Below are positions 1 to 5,756 of a stretch of DNA of 7,006 bases, in pieces (the first letter of the stretch is position 1; each line of letters begins with the position of its first letter). The stretch is from Methanomassiliicoccales archaeon. Lineage in GTDB: Archaea > Thermoplasmatota > Thermoplasmata > Methanomassiliicoccales > JACIVX01. The notes beneath the pieces were generated by a model that ran no database searches, had not been told where the DNA came from, and was given only the letters and a program-made list of their open reading frames with translations. The stretch covers positions 1 through 7,006 of the forward strand of contig JANHAK010000061.1 of assembly GCA_024464195.1 (NCBI GenBank). Reading direction: 5' to 3'. The position numbers were made by a program, and so were the translations under genes.

Positions 1-1
1 A

Positions 2-760
2 TGCTACGCAATTTATCTTCCTTTCTGGAATATTAGTCTGAAAGTCGCAGGATGGGTTTGTGGGTATGAGGAGCATATTCATACTGATTCAAAGGGAAAT
101 GTGCGTAGAGAGCGAATACCCAGGGAAATCATGATCCTGAAAGAATACTCATTCACCGAGATCGCTTGCGATCCAGGCGATTTGGGCATTCGAAATCTTA
201 AAAATTTGTCCGGCGAAACGAGTTTTGAAGATTTTGAAATGATACCAACTTTTGAATCAACGACGAGCAAAGATGATGCATTACAGCACGCAAAGGAAGA
301 TGCCCTCACTTGGGCACGTGAGAGCACTCGATTAACAGAAATTACATTTGAACGGCTTCATGTTCTCCCGAAGAAAATTTTTCTATTTTATTACCCAATT
401 TGGGTTGTTCGCTACGAATATCGCGATCGCATGTATGTTTGTACAATTGACGGTGTAACTGGTAGAATCATCTCTGGTAGGGCACCTGGTGATCCGATAT
501 TTCAAAGTCTCGCCATGACCGCAGGGGCATCTATTGGAGGATTGATCGCTGCAGCGGGAATATTGATTTCACAGGCAGATCCTGGCATCGCGCTCGCTGG
601 GATTGGAGCAGGAATCGCCATTCTTTACGCATTTTATCGTTTCTTTAGGCGAGGTTCTGAAATCATTATTGGTGATTTTAGCGAGAAGTCATATTCACCC
701 GGTGAAGTTTTGAAGGAAATTTCCGAAGTCACTAGGAAAATTCAGAAGGTGTACAGATGA
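2..760 (+). CDS. Membrane-hairpin protein with aromatic Y-x-P-x-W motifs, 5' end outside window
   Basis: The function is unknown. The frame is open from base 2 to the stop at 758-760, and no ATG, GTG or TTG codon lies in frame before GTG 101. The 33 codons before GTG 101 read as real protein, including a YLPFW motif at visible residues 5-9, so the gene starts left of the window and 252 residues are visible. A second, related motif, YYPIW, sits at about 130-134 and is followed by alternating aromatic and hydrophobic residues and a D-G-V-T-G turn (about 150-154), which suggests a beta-rich domain. Two hydrophobic helices rich in Gly and Ala follow at about 169-190 and 196-216, joined by a very short linker, and then a charged tail of about 35 residues. 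The stop overlaps the next start by 4 bases (ATGA), which implies translational coupling. The next protein shares the motif. I recognise a general resemblance to uncharacterised proteins encoded beside zinc-ribbon proteins, but cannot name a family. Confidence 0.85.
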   Translation, partial: CYAIYLPFWNISLKVAGWVCGYEEHIHTDSKGNVRRERIPREIMILKEYSFTEIACDPGDLGIRNLKNLSGETSFEDFEMIPTFESTTSKDDALQHAKEDALTWARESTRLTEITFERLHVLPKKIFLFYYPIWVVRYEYRDRMYVCTIDGVTGRIISGRAPGDPIFQSLAMTAGASIGGLIAAAGILISQADPGIALAGIGAGIAILYAFYRFFRRGSEIIIGDFSEKSYSPGEVLKEISEVTRKIQKVYR

Positions 761-1344
761 AAATCGTGCAAGTTAAATGTCCCTCCTGCGGGACCCCGAT
801 CCGAATGAAAAACAAGGAAGCTATTTTTCTTTGTGATAACTGCGGAATGATGCATACGAGGAATCATGGCATCGAGAGAATTGATTACGAGATTGCCGAG
901 TTCTCTTCGAGCGTCGCAAACGAACGAATGTATATGCCCTTTTGGCGGCTCTACTGCGATTTTTCTATCAGATCAAAGAATGTTGAAGGAGGGTCTTTCT
1001 TCCGCCTTAGCCAATGGATTAAAGGTGATAAAAATTCTGGAGCGTTTTTCGTGTTCATTCCTGCATTTGATACTAGTCTAGAGAATTTTAAATTACTCTC
1101 CATACACCTCACGCTAAATCCACCTCATTATCGGACAACAATGAATTTTGGTGGTGTCACGCGAATGCCCGTGCTCATGACAAAAGAAGAAGCGCGTGAG
1201 CTCGCAGATTTTGTCGTCGTGACGATTGAAGCAGAAAAACCAGGGGTTCTTCAGTACCTTGACTATTCTCTTTCTGTGAAAGATGAAAGGATTATCTATC
1301 TTCCATTTACAAAGACTTCTTCTGGCCCTGTCCTCGCTGTCTGA
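757..1344 (+). CDS. Zinc-ribbon protein sharing the Y-x-P-F-W motif of the upstream gene, function unknown
   Basis: This 195-residue protein opens with a four-cysteine zinc ribbon: CPSC at residues 8-11 and CDNC at 26-29, a spacing typical of structural zinc sites. A YMPFW motif follows at 59-63 and a related YLPF lies near the C-terminus at 181-184. Between them are beta-like stretches and an I-P-A-F segment followed by a leucine-rich stretch and a P-P-H. There is no convincing membrane segment or signal peptide, so it is probably cytoplasmic. The ATG lies inside the stop of the preceding gene (ATGA overlap) and is preceded by GGTG at 748-751, five bases upstream, which matches the archaeal 16S tail; the start is therefore well supported. 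The overlap and the shared motif suggest that the two products work together, perhaps with this one as a soluble partner of the membrane protein; that is inference. Similar proteins are sometimes labelled as helicase-like or TFIIB-like because of the ribbon, but no helicase or TFIIB core domain is visible here. Confidence 0.85.
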   Translation: MKIVQVKCPSCGTPIRMKNKEAIFLCDNCGMMHTRNHGIERIDYEIAEFSSSVANERMYMPFWRLYCDFSIRSKNVEGGSFFRLSQWIKGDKNSGAFFVFIPAFDTSLENFKLLSIHLTLNPPHYRTTMNFGGVTRMPVLMTKEEARELADFVVVTIEAEKPGVLQYLDYSLSVKDERIIYLPFTKTSSGPVLAV

Positions 1345-1457
1345 CGCGAGACTTAGATCCTGAGGAGATGTTTTGGATTTGATGTAATTTAGGCTATCAG
1401 ATTCTAAGTTATCTATCAGACATAAGTCCAAATACCACAACCACAATTATAATATCG

Positions 1458-1949
1458 ATGTCTCTAGGCACCATACTGGCGCTTGCGTTTATTATTATCG
1501 GTATCATTATGCTGATTGCCGAAGCTGCTTCTCCGGGATCTTTTATCCTCGTTCCAGCCACTGTCCTGATCGTTCTCGGCGGGATTGGTTTGGTATCACC
1601 GGAATGGTTGCTGAGTTGGTGGGCACCTGTTGCAGCTGTCATCGTTCTTATTCCAACAACGCTCATCACAATCAAACTCTATCAGAAATTGGCTCCCCCA
1701 GCGCCTCCTGAAACGACTGTTGCAACTTCGCTAATTGGTGCGACTGGTGTCGTTGTAAGAGAAGTTACGCCTGATAATTTGCGAGGAAAGGTGCGAATCC
1801 AAAACGATATCTGGAGTGCGACGGCATCAAAAACCATACCTGTTGGAGCACGTGTTATCGTGAAAAATAGCGAGGGAGTTCATGTCTTCGTTGAGGAGTT
1901 TAGCGGTGAAGGGGTATCATCAGATGAGACTAAAAAGAAGGTGGCTTAA
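1458..1949 (+). CDS. Short NfeD-type membrane protein with C-terminal OB-fold domain
   Basis: This 163-residue protein has the layout of the short NfeD class. Three hydrophobic segments lie at about 4-24, 28-46 and 52-74, then a proline-rich linker (80-84), then a soluble domain at about 90-147. That domain has the spaced glycines and the pattern L-I-G-x-x-G-V-V, G-K-V-R-I, W-S-A and P-V-G-x-x-V-x-V typical of the NfeD OB-like beta barrel. The ClpP-like serine protease domain found in long NfeD proteins such as Pyrococcus PH1510 is absent, so proteolysis is not expected. NfeD proteins are known to pair with SPFH proteins, and such a gene follows 41 bases downstream; the product probably anchors or modulates that oligomer in the cytoplasmic membrane. 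No Shine-Dalgarno site precedes the ATG (the upstream bases are A/C/T-rich). With the 113-base gap to the previous stop, this suggests a leaderless or separate transcript, but I see no convincing TATA box in the gap. Confidence 0.9.
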   Translation: MSLGTILALAFIIIGIIMLIAEAASPGSFILVPATVLIVLGGIGLVSPEWLLSWWAPVAAVIVLIPTTLITIKLYQKLAPPAPPETTVATSLIGATGVVVREVTPDNLRGKVRIQNDIWSATASKTIPVGARVIVKNSEGVHVFVEEFSGEGVSSDETKKKVA

Positions 1950-1977
1950 TTGAGTATTTTTAAGAAACATATGAAGT

Positions 1978-1982
1978 GGAGG
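1978..1982 (+). promoter_or_regulatory. Shine-Dalgarno site (GGAGG) fixing the SPFH start
   Basis: GGAGG matches the CCUCC of the archaeal 16S 3' end and lies 8 bases before ATG 1991. The longer reading frame would begin at GTG 1976, which would place this site inside the coding sequence, so 1991 is the better start. A further in-frame ATG at 2000 is possible but lies farther from the site. Confidence 0.7.
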
Positions 1983-1990
1983 AAGGAAGA

Positions 1991-3103
1991 ATGGATGTAA
2001 TGAGCGCTGTGATATTGTCACTTTTGTTACTCGCGATTTTTACGGCAATAGGAATTCTCGCAAGTGGCATCAAGATTGTGAGACCCTATGAACAAGCTAT
2101 TTACATGAGGCTTGGTCGGTTCGTGAGGGTTCTCAACCAGGGTTTTAATTATGTGACTCCATTGATCAATGAAGTTGTCAAGATCGATCTGAGAACACAG
2201 GTATTGGATGTTCCAAGACAAGAAGTTATTACGAAGGACAACTCCCCCACAAATGTCGATGCTATCATTTACATCAAAGTTATTGATCCTACTAAGGCAT
2301 TCTTCCAGGTGACTAATTATCGAATGGCAACGATCTATCTTGCACAGACGACGCTGAGATCGATCATCGGAGATATGGAACTTGATGAAATCCTATCAAA
2401 CAGAGAAAAGATCAATCTCCACCTGAGAGACGTTCTCGATGAGGCAACGGATAAATGGGGCGTAAAGGTTGAAGCAGTCGAAATCAGAGAAGTCGATCCA
2501 GCCGGTAAAGTTAAAGAAGCTATGGAAGAACAAACGTCGGCCGAGAGATTGAGACGTGCTGCCATTTTGAAAGCAGATGGTCAAAAAAAGGCCGCCATTC
2601 TCAACGCTGAAGGAGAGAAGCGAGCGAGGATTCTGCAGGCAGAAGGTCTCAGGCAGGCAAAAATTCTTGAGGCGGAAGGAGAGAGACTCGCAACGATTTT
2701 GCGAAGCCAGGGAGAAGCCCAAAAGCTTCGAATCCTGTCTCTGGGAGCGACCCCACTCGATTCAAAGGCATTAACAGTTCTTTCTCTTGATACGCTGAAG
2801 GAGCTGGGAAGTGGACCTGCGACAAAATTTGTCCTACCATTTGAGTTAACAAGACTTGTCGAAGGTGCATCTGAATATTTAGGCATGGCTAGACAGACCC
2901 CGTCAAGAGATGCGAGTAAGATTGAGGATATAGAAAAGGCGGTCGGGAAAGTGGACGATATCCTCGGTCCGATACCGACACCAGAGGAACTCAGGACGGA
3001 ATTGAAATCACTTGAAGAAGCAATGGAAAGGGAGAAAAAGGAAGTCGAATCAATTGCAGAGGCCACTAAGAAAGAAAAAGATCGAAGCATTGGGATCGAT
3101 TAA
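1991..3103 (+). CDS. Stomatin/prohibitin-like SPFH membrane protein (slipin type)
   Basis: Counted from ATG 1991 the protein has 370 residues. One N-terminal membrane segment (about 5-26) is followed by the SPFH domain (about 28-185), with stomatin hallmarks: the I-V-R-P-Y-E-Q start, Y-M-R-L-G-R-F (38-44), G-F-N-Y-V-T-P, the L-D-V-P-R-Q-E segment (72-78) and the W-G-V-K-V-E-A-V-E-I stretch (156-165). A coiled coil of five 11-residue repeats spans 190-244. Next comes the stomatin-like F-V-L-P-F-E-L segment (280-286), then an extra acidic and basic helical tail to the end, with a proline-containing break near 327-331. SPFH proteins form ring- or cage-shaped oligomers on membranes and scaffold or protect membrane proteins and lipid domains. 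The neighbour 41 bases upstream is a short NfeD, the usual genetic partner. In Pyrococcus the related PH1511 is cleaved by a long NfeD protease; no protease is encoded here. The family call is firm; the client of the complex is unknown. The GGAGG at 1978 supports this start over GTG 1976. Confidence 0.93.
   Translation: MDVMSAVILSLLLLAIFTAIGILASGIKIVRPYEQAIYMRLGRFVRVLNQGFNYVTPLINEVVKIDLRTQVLDVPRQEVITKDNSPTNVDAIIYIKVIDPTKAFFQVTNYRMATIYLAQTTLRSIIGDMELDEILSNREKINLHLRDVLDEATDKWGVKVEAVEIREVDPAGKVKEAMEEQTSAERLRRAAILKADGQKKAAILNAEGEKRARILQAEGLRQAKILEAEGERLATILRSQGEAQKLRILSLGATPLDSKALTVLSLDTLKELGSGPATKFVLPFELTRLVEGASEYLGMARQTPSRDASKIEDIEKAVGKVDDILGPIPTPEELRTELKSLEEAMEREKKEVESIAEATKKEKDRSIGID
2558..2722 (+). 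repeat. Five in-frame 33-base (11-residue) tandem repeats in the SPFH coiled coil
   Basis: Residues 190-244 of the SPFH protein divide into five consecutive 11-residue units with no insertion or deletion. They read AAILKADGQKK, AAILNAEGEKR, ARILQAEGLRQ, AKILEAEGERL and ATILRSQGEAQ. Each keeps A-x-I-L at positions 1-4, and Gly at position 8. The DNA is diverged between units, so this is an old protein-level repeat and not a recent duplication. An 11-residue period is known for right-handed or nearly straight coiled coils and is common in this part of stomatin-like proteins. Confidence 0.85.
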
Positions 3104-3226
3104 GACCTAATATGAAATGAAGAGAAGACTTCCCGCATTTGATCCAAAAGCTTCTCAACTAAATGAGCTGCTACAGCCATTTATAGCGAGTTCAATATCT
3201 TCATTTCTGGAAGTCTGCGGATCTGA
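3104..3226. other. Convergent intergenic region without a recognisable gene
   Basis: These 123 bases separate the rightward SPFH gene from the leftward cytochrome b5-like gene. I see no coding signal, RNA gene or strong hairpin with a T-run. A T-rich stretch on the plus strand at 3231-3239, already within the end of the b5-like gene, could help to end rightward transcription, but this is weak. Confidence 0.5.
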
Positions 3227-3463
3227 TCAGTCTTTCTTTAGCGTGCCTACAACGGGAAAACGTTCAAGAACATCCTCATCGTGGGGGGCGTCGCCAATCT
3301 CGTTCGTGAGATCTTTGCCGGCATAATGTTCAAATTGATGTTCTCCGTCCTCCCATAATGTGCTCTTCGTCACGTCATAAACCTTACCTTTAACGGCAAT
3401 GTATGCCGGTTTTCCATTCTTGCCATTGAACTCCTTTAACTCATCTTGCGTGAAAACTTTCAT
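3227..3463 (-). CDS. Small cytochrome b5-like haem-binding domain protein
   Basis: This complete 78-residue protein consists of a single cytochrome b5-like domain. It begins with the usual F-T-x-x-E-L-K-x-F segment (4-12). Then come P-A-Y-I-A-V-K-G-K-V-Y-D-V-T (19-32), which is the conserved beta core, a W-E-D-G-E-H turn (37-42) and H-Y-A-G-K-D-L-T (46-53). A-P-H (59-61) and the C-terminal R-F-P-V-V-G (68-73) complete it. This layout matches the short stand-alone b5-like proteins of archaea and bacteria and not the classical H-P-G-G form. The family binds haem b, or in related MAPR proteins haem through other ligands. His42, His46 and His61 are candidate ligands, but I cannot tell which act. 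There is no signal peptide or membrane helix, so it is probably cytoplasmic, with a role in electron transfer or haem binding; the partner is unknown. No Shine-Dalgarno site precedes the ATG, but a TATA-like box lies about 28 bases upstream, which suggests a leaderless transcript. Confidence 0.9.
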   Translation of the reverse strand: MKVFTQDELKEFNGKNGKPAYIAVKGKVYDVTKSTLWEDGEHQFEHYAGKDLTNEIGDAPHDEDVLERFPVVGTLKKD

Positions 3464-3485
3464 AATGAAAATTATTGAGCAAGAT

Positions 3486-3498
3486 AATCATAAATTTA
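3486..3498 (-). promoter_or_regulatory. Putative archaeal TATA box for the cytochrome b5-like gene
   Basis: On the minus strand the sequence reads AAATTTATGATTA here, centred about 28 bases before the ATG at 3463. That is the spacing expected for a leaderless archaeal transcript, and the ATG has no Shine-Dalgarno site. The box overlaps the stop codon of the preceding glycosyltransferase gene. The match to the archaeal TATA consensus is fair and not perfect. Confidence 0.45.
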
Positions 3499-4701
3499 TT
3501 GTCCTAGAACACCAAGTGAGCGATAAACAGATCGTACTGTTGATGCGTATAATCGCCAGTCGTATTTTTCCTCAATAAGTCGTCTTCCTTCCCTGCCGAT
3601 GGATTCAGCAAAATCACGGTTTTCGATCAATTCTTCGATCGCGTTGACAAAGGTATTGATATCATCGGCGATCATAATATTTCGACGATTTTCAACCATT
3701 AACCCCTCACATCCAATCGATGTTGAAACAACGGGTTTGCCCATCGCGAGATATTCCAGAATCTTTATTCGGGTTCCGCTCCCAAAACGAAGTGGTGCGA
3801 TGCAGATATCCGCATTTTTCAAAACCTCCTTTATGTCTGGAACAATCCCAATGAAATCAACATTTTCTAGATTATGCTCCAGTTTCGGAACCTGACCGCC
3901 AACAATTTGAAATCGAACCGTTCGATCAAATCGCGGTGCTATTTCGTTTATGATCGTCTGAACAGCATCGATATTTGGGGAATAATCCAATCTCCCGACA
4001 AAAACAATATTTCGTGTCTTCTCATGCGTTTTCCCAGAATGTCCGATAGCATACTCAGAAACATCAATGCAGTTGGGTATGACGGTGATTTTCCCTTCAA
4101 GTTTCGGATTTACAGAAATTATATGACTCTTATCGACGCCAGAAGTCACGAAAATAGCGTCTGCAGCATCCAGGCATCGGAGTTCAAATTTTTTTGCTCT
4201 ATTTAGCAACCAGAAGGCCATTACCCGTCGAATAAATCGATTTCTGCCGATCCACCCTCTAAAAAAAGGGGAATCAAACATTCCGTACTTGAGGAGATTC
4301 CAGTATACATTGTGTTCGTCTAATATGATCGGTTTCTTATGCACGTTCAACGAATTAGCAAGGAAAAAAAGATCTAAACTTTCAACTTGAAAAGCTTCAA
4401 TGCCCTCTACCTTCTTCAACAATGTTGATGAAAGTTTGACGCGATCATTTCTGTAATAATTGAACAGTCGTGAAATCTTTGTTCTTGCATCTTCAGCCAT
4501 TTCAATATACGTCGAATGCGTTCCTTCAATATTATCAATAATCGATGGCAATTTCAAATTGCAAGTTGCTTCATTTACATCATTTTCAATATGGAAAACC
4601 TCGATCGGCGAGAAGGTCGAAATCATTTGTACAATTGATCGAACTCTAACGCCCCAGCCACGATCAACCCGCGTTCCAAATGATAATAAACTGATCGTCA
4701 T
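3496..4701 (-). CDS. GT4-type (GT-B fold) glycosyltransferase
   Basis: This 401-residue protein has the length and two-domain plan of GT4-family retaining glycosyltransferases, which move a sugar from a nucleotide donor to a glycan, lipid or protein acceptor. The N-terminal acceptor domain shows a glycine-containing loop (R-G-W-G-V-R, 14-19) and L-D-E-H-N-V-Y-W (127-134). V-I-P-N-C-I-D (207-213) marks the linker. The C-terminal donor domain carries I-V-F-V-G-R-L-D-Y-S-P-N (232-243), a V-G-G loop (267-269) and the donor-binding segment G-S-G-T-R-I-K-I-L-E-Y-L-A-M-G-K-P (307-323). The last Glu of the GT4 E-x7-E pair is Glu316, while the first is replaced by Ser308; this replacement is common in the G-x-G-T-R-x-K subgroup. 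No membrane segment is evident, so the enzyme probably acts at the cytoplasmic membrane face in surface glycan or protein glycosylation. Donor and acceptor cannot be read from the sequence. No other glycan gene is adjacent, so its pathway is unclear. Confidence 0.9.
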   Translation of the reverse strand: MTISLLSFGTRVDRGWGVRVRSIVQMISTFSPIEVFHIENDVNEATCNLKLPSIIDNIEGTHSTYIEMAEDARTKISRLFNYYRNDRVKLSSTLLKKVEGIEAFQVESLDLFFLANSLNVHKKPIILDEHNVYWNLLKYGMFDSPFFRGWIGRNRFIRRVMAFWLLNRAKKFELRCLDAADAIFVTSGVDKSHIISVNPKLEGKITVIPNCIDVSEYAIGHSGKTHEKTRNIVFVGRLDYSPNIDAVQTIINEIAPRFDRTVRFQIVGGQVPKLEHNLENVDFIGIVPDIKEVLKNADICIAPLRFGSGTRIKILEYLAMGKPVVSTSIGCEGLMVENRRNIMIADDINTFVNAIEELIENRDFAESIGREGRRLIEEKYDWRLYASTVRSVYRSLGVLGQ

Positions 4702-4729
4702 CCACTTCTCTTAGAATAATACGGGTTAT

Positions 4730-4747
4730 GGTATTTTAATAAATAGA
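4730..4747 (-). promoter_or_regulatory. Putative AT-rich promoter element for the glycosyltransferase gene
   Basis: On the minus strand CTATTTATTAAAATAC lies about 34-38 bases upstream of the ATG at 4701, in a 75-base gap after the MbfA-like gene. It would place transcription start roughly 10 bases before the ATG, leaving room for only a weak GTGG-type ribosome site. The match is by eye only. Confidence 0.35.
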
Positions 4748-4776
4748 TTCAATAAGCATCATCAAAATCATTCGAA

Positions 4777-5649
4777 CTACAAGTTAATGTCAAATACTAT
4801 TCTCACAACATATCCGATGACAAATGTTAATGCAGCGATACCTAGACTTAAGCCAGTCATTTCGGCAAACCGCTTCTCGAAAGAAAGATCTTTCGCGATT
4901 GATATGTAATATGTAAAGACGAAAACCACGAAGATCGCATTAAGAATAGTGATAGAAAGCGCAATCAGGGAATTGCTTAAGAATAAGAATGGAATGATGA
5001 GGAAAAAGACTGTCAATATATAGGCAATTGTTGTATACCCTGAAGCTTTTACAGGATTCTTACCATTACTATCAGCTTTTGTTGAAAGATATTCAGAAAT
5101 CCCCATTGAAAAAGAAGCGGCAATTCCAGCGATCAATCCCGCCATCGCAATAATATCTGTTCTTTCGAACGCAAGAGTGAATCCCGCAAGCGTTCCAGTA
5201 AGTTCAACCAAGGCATCGTTCAAACCTAGGACAATAGAACCCGTGTATTTTAACCGGTCTTCATCAATTAGTGTAATCAATAGGCTTTCATGACGATCTT
5301 CGTCTTCAATTATATTAGCGACCTCAGGCGAAAGGTTTGCCAGTTCTTTGTACATGTCTCCAGCTCTGCGTTCATCCTTTTCCATTAATTTCAATGTGAA
5401 CGTCAAACCGAACAATCTTGACAAAAGACGATACTTTATGACGTCGTATTTACTGGGATAAGAATCCTTTTTACAGAGGTTCTTCAAGAAATCATAGTGA
5501 GCCAATTCGTTATTTGCGATTTCCTGCAAGACTTTTCGATTGTTATCATTCTTGCACGTTCTTGCTAGCGCCTTATAAACGTGGTAGCCAGTGATTTCAT
5601 TTCTCTGTGCTTGTTCTAGAACCTGAGCGGGTTCAAATTTCTCGTTCAT
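4777..5649 (-). CDS. Ferritin-like domain fused to VIT1/CCC1 iron transporter (MbfA-like)
   Basis: This 290-residue fusion has an N-terminal ferritin-like (rubrerythrin-type) four-helix bundle at about 1-130 and a VIT1/CCC1-type transporter domain at about 133-290. All six classical diiron ligands are visible, counted from ATG 5649: Glu18, Glu48 with His51 (E-x-x-H), Glu93, and Glu117 with His120 (E-x-x-H). The transporter part has the VIT1 signature G-L-N-D-A-L-V-E-L-T-G (142-152) and a G-I-S-E-Y-L-S-T-K segment (183-191). It has about five hydrophobic helices near 137-158, 165-186, 204-224, 226-250 and 265-285. The same architecture occurs in bacterial MbfA, a membrane-bound ferritin that exports iron and protects against iron and peroxide stress. 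A similar role (Fe2+ or Mn2+ bound or oxidised at the cytoplasmic face, then moved out) is inferred here; direction and metal are not shown. The frame can be extended to TTG 5655, but ATG 5649 is the more usual start; neither has a nearby Shine-Dalgarno site. Confidence 0.92.
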   Translation of the reverse strand: MNEKFEPAQVLEQAQRNEITGYHVYKALARTCKNDNNRKVLQEIANNELAHYDFLKNLCKKDSYPSKYDVIKYRLLSRLFGLTFTLKLMEKDERRAGDMYKELANLSPEVANIIEDEDRHESLLITLIDEDRLKYTGSIVLGLNDALVELTGTLAGFTLAFERTDIIAMAGLIAGIAASFSMGISEYLSTKADSNGKNPVKASGYTTIAYILTVFFLIIPFLFLSNSLIALSITILNAIFVVFVFTYYISIAKDLSFEKRFAEMTGLSLGIAALTFVIGYVVRIVFDINL

Positions 5650-5690
5650 GAGCAAAGATCTATTTGATTAAACCTCTAAAAGAATTTCGA

Positions 5691-5719
5691 GGAAATCAAC
5701 GGAAAGTGGAAATCTTTCC
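5691..5719. promoter_or_regulatory. Cluster of GGAAA elements with a small hairpin upstream of the MbfA-like gene
   Basis: On the plus strand GGAAATC (5691-5697), GGAAAGT (5701-5707) and GGAAATC (5708-5714) occur within 24 bases. In addition GGAAAG (5701-5706) and CTTTCC (5714-5719) form a perfect 6-base inverted repeat around a 7-base spacer. The cluster lies about 40-70 bases upstream of the MbfA-like ATG, where an archaeal regulator could bind. It also lies downstream of hisD, so a 3' role for that gene is possible. No known operator is recognised. Confidence 0.25.
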
Positions 5720-5756
5720 TTTTACCCCCTGATACATTATTTAGCTTTCTTCATTT

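Noticed and set aside
1447..1454. TTATAATA just before the NfeD ATG as a TATA box
   Set aside because: It ends only three bases before the ATG, so transcription would start inside the coding sequence, about 20 bases too late.
2581..3090. A 169-codon open frame on the minus strand across the SPFH gene
   Set aside because: It lies antisense to a clear SPFH coding region, its product is serine-rich and low in complexity, and it has no recognisable domain. It is a by-product of the codon bias of the opposite strand.
3126..3216. Inverted repeat AGACTTCC / GGAAGTCT in the convergent gap as a shared terminator
   Set aside because: The arms are only 8 bases, lie 75 bases apart and are not followed by a T-run. 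A match like this is plausible by chance.
5650..5655. TTG 5655 as the start of the MbfA-like gene
   Set aside because: It adds only two residues and has no ribosome site; ATG 5649 is the more usual start codon.
5701..5723. GGAAAG/CTTTCC hairpin followed by TTTT as a plus-strand terminator
   Set aside because: No plus-strand gene precedes it, and both flanking genes are on the minus strand. The stem is short and AT-rich, so it is listed only as a possible regulatory element.
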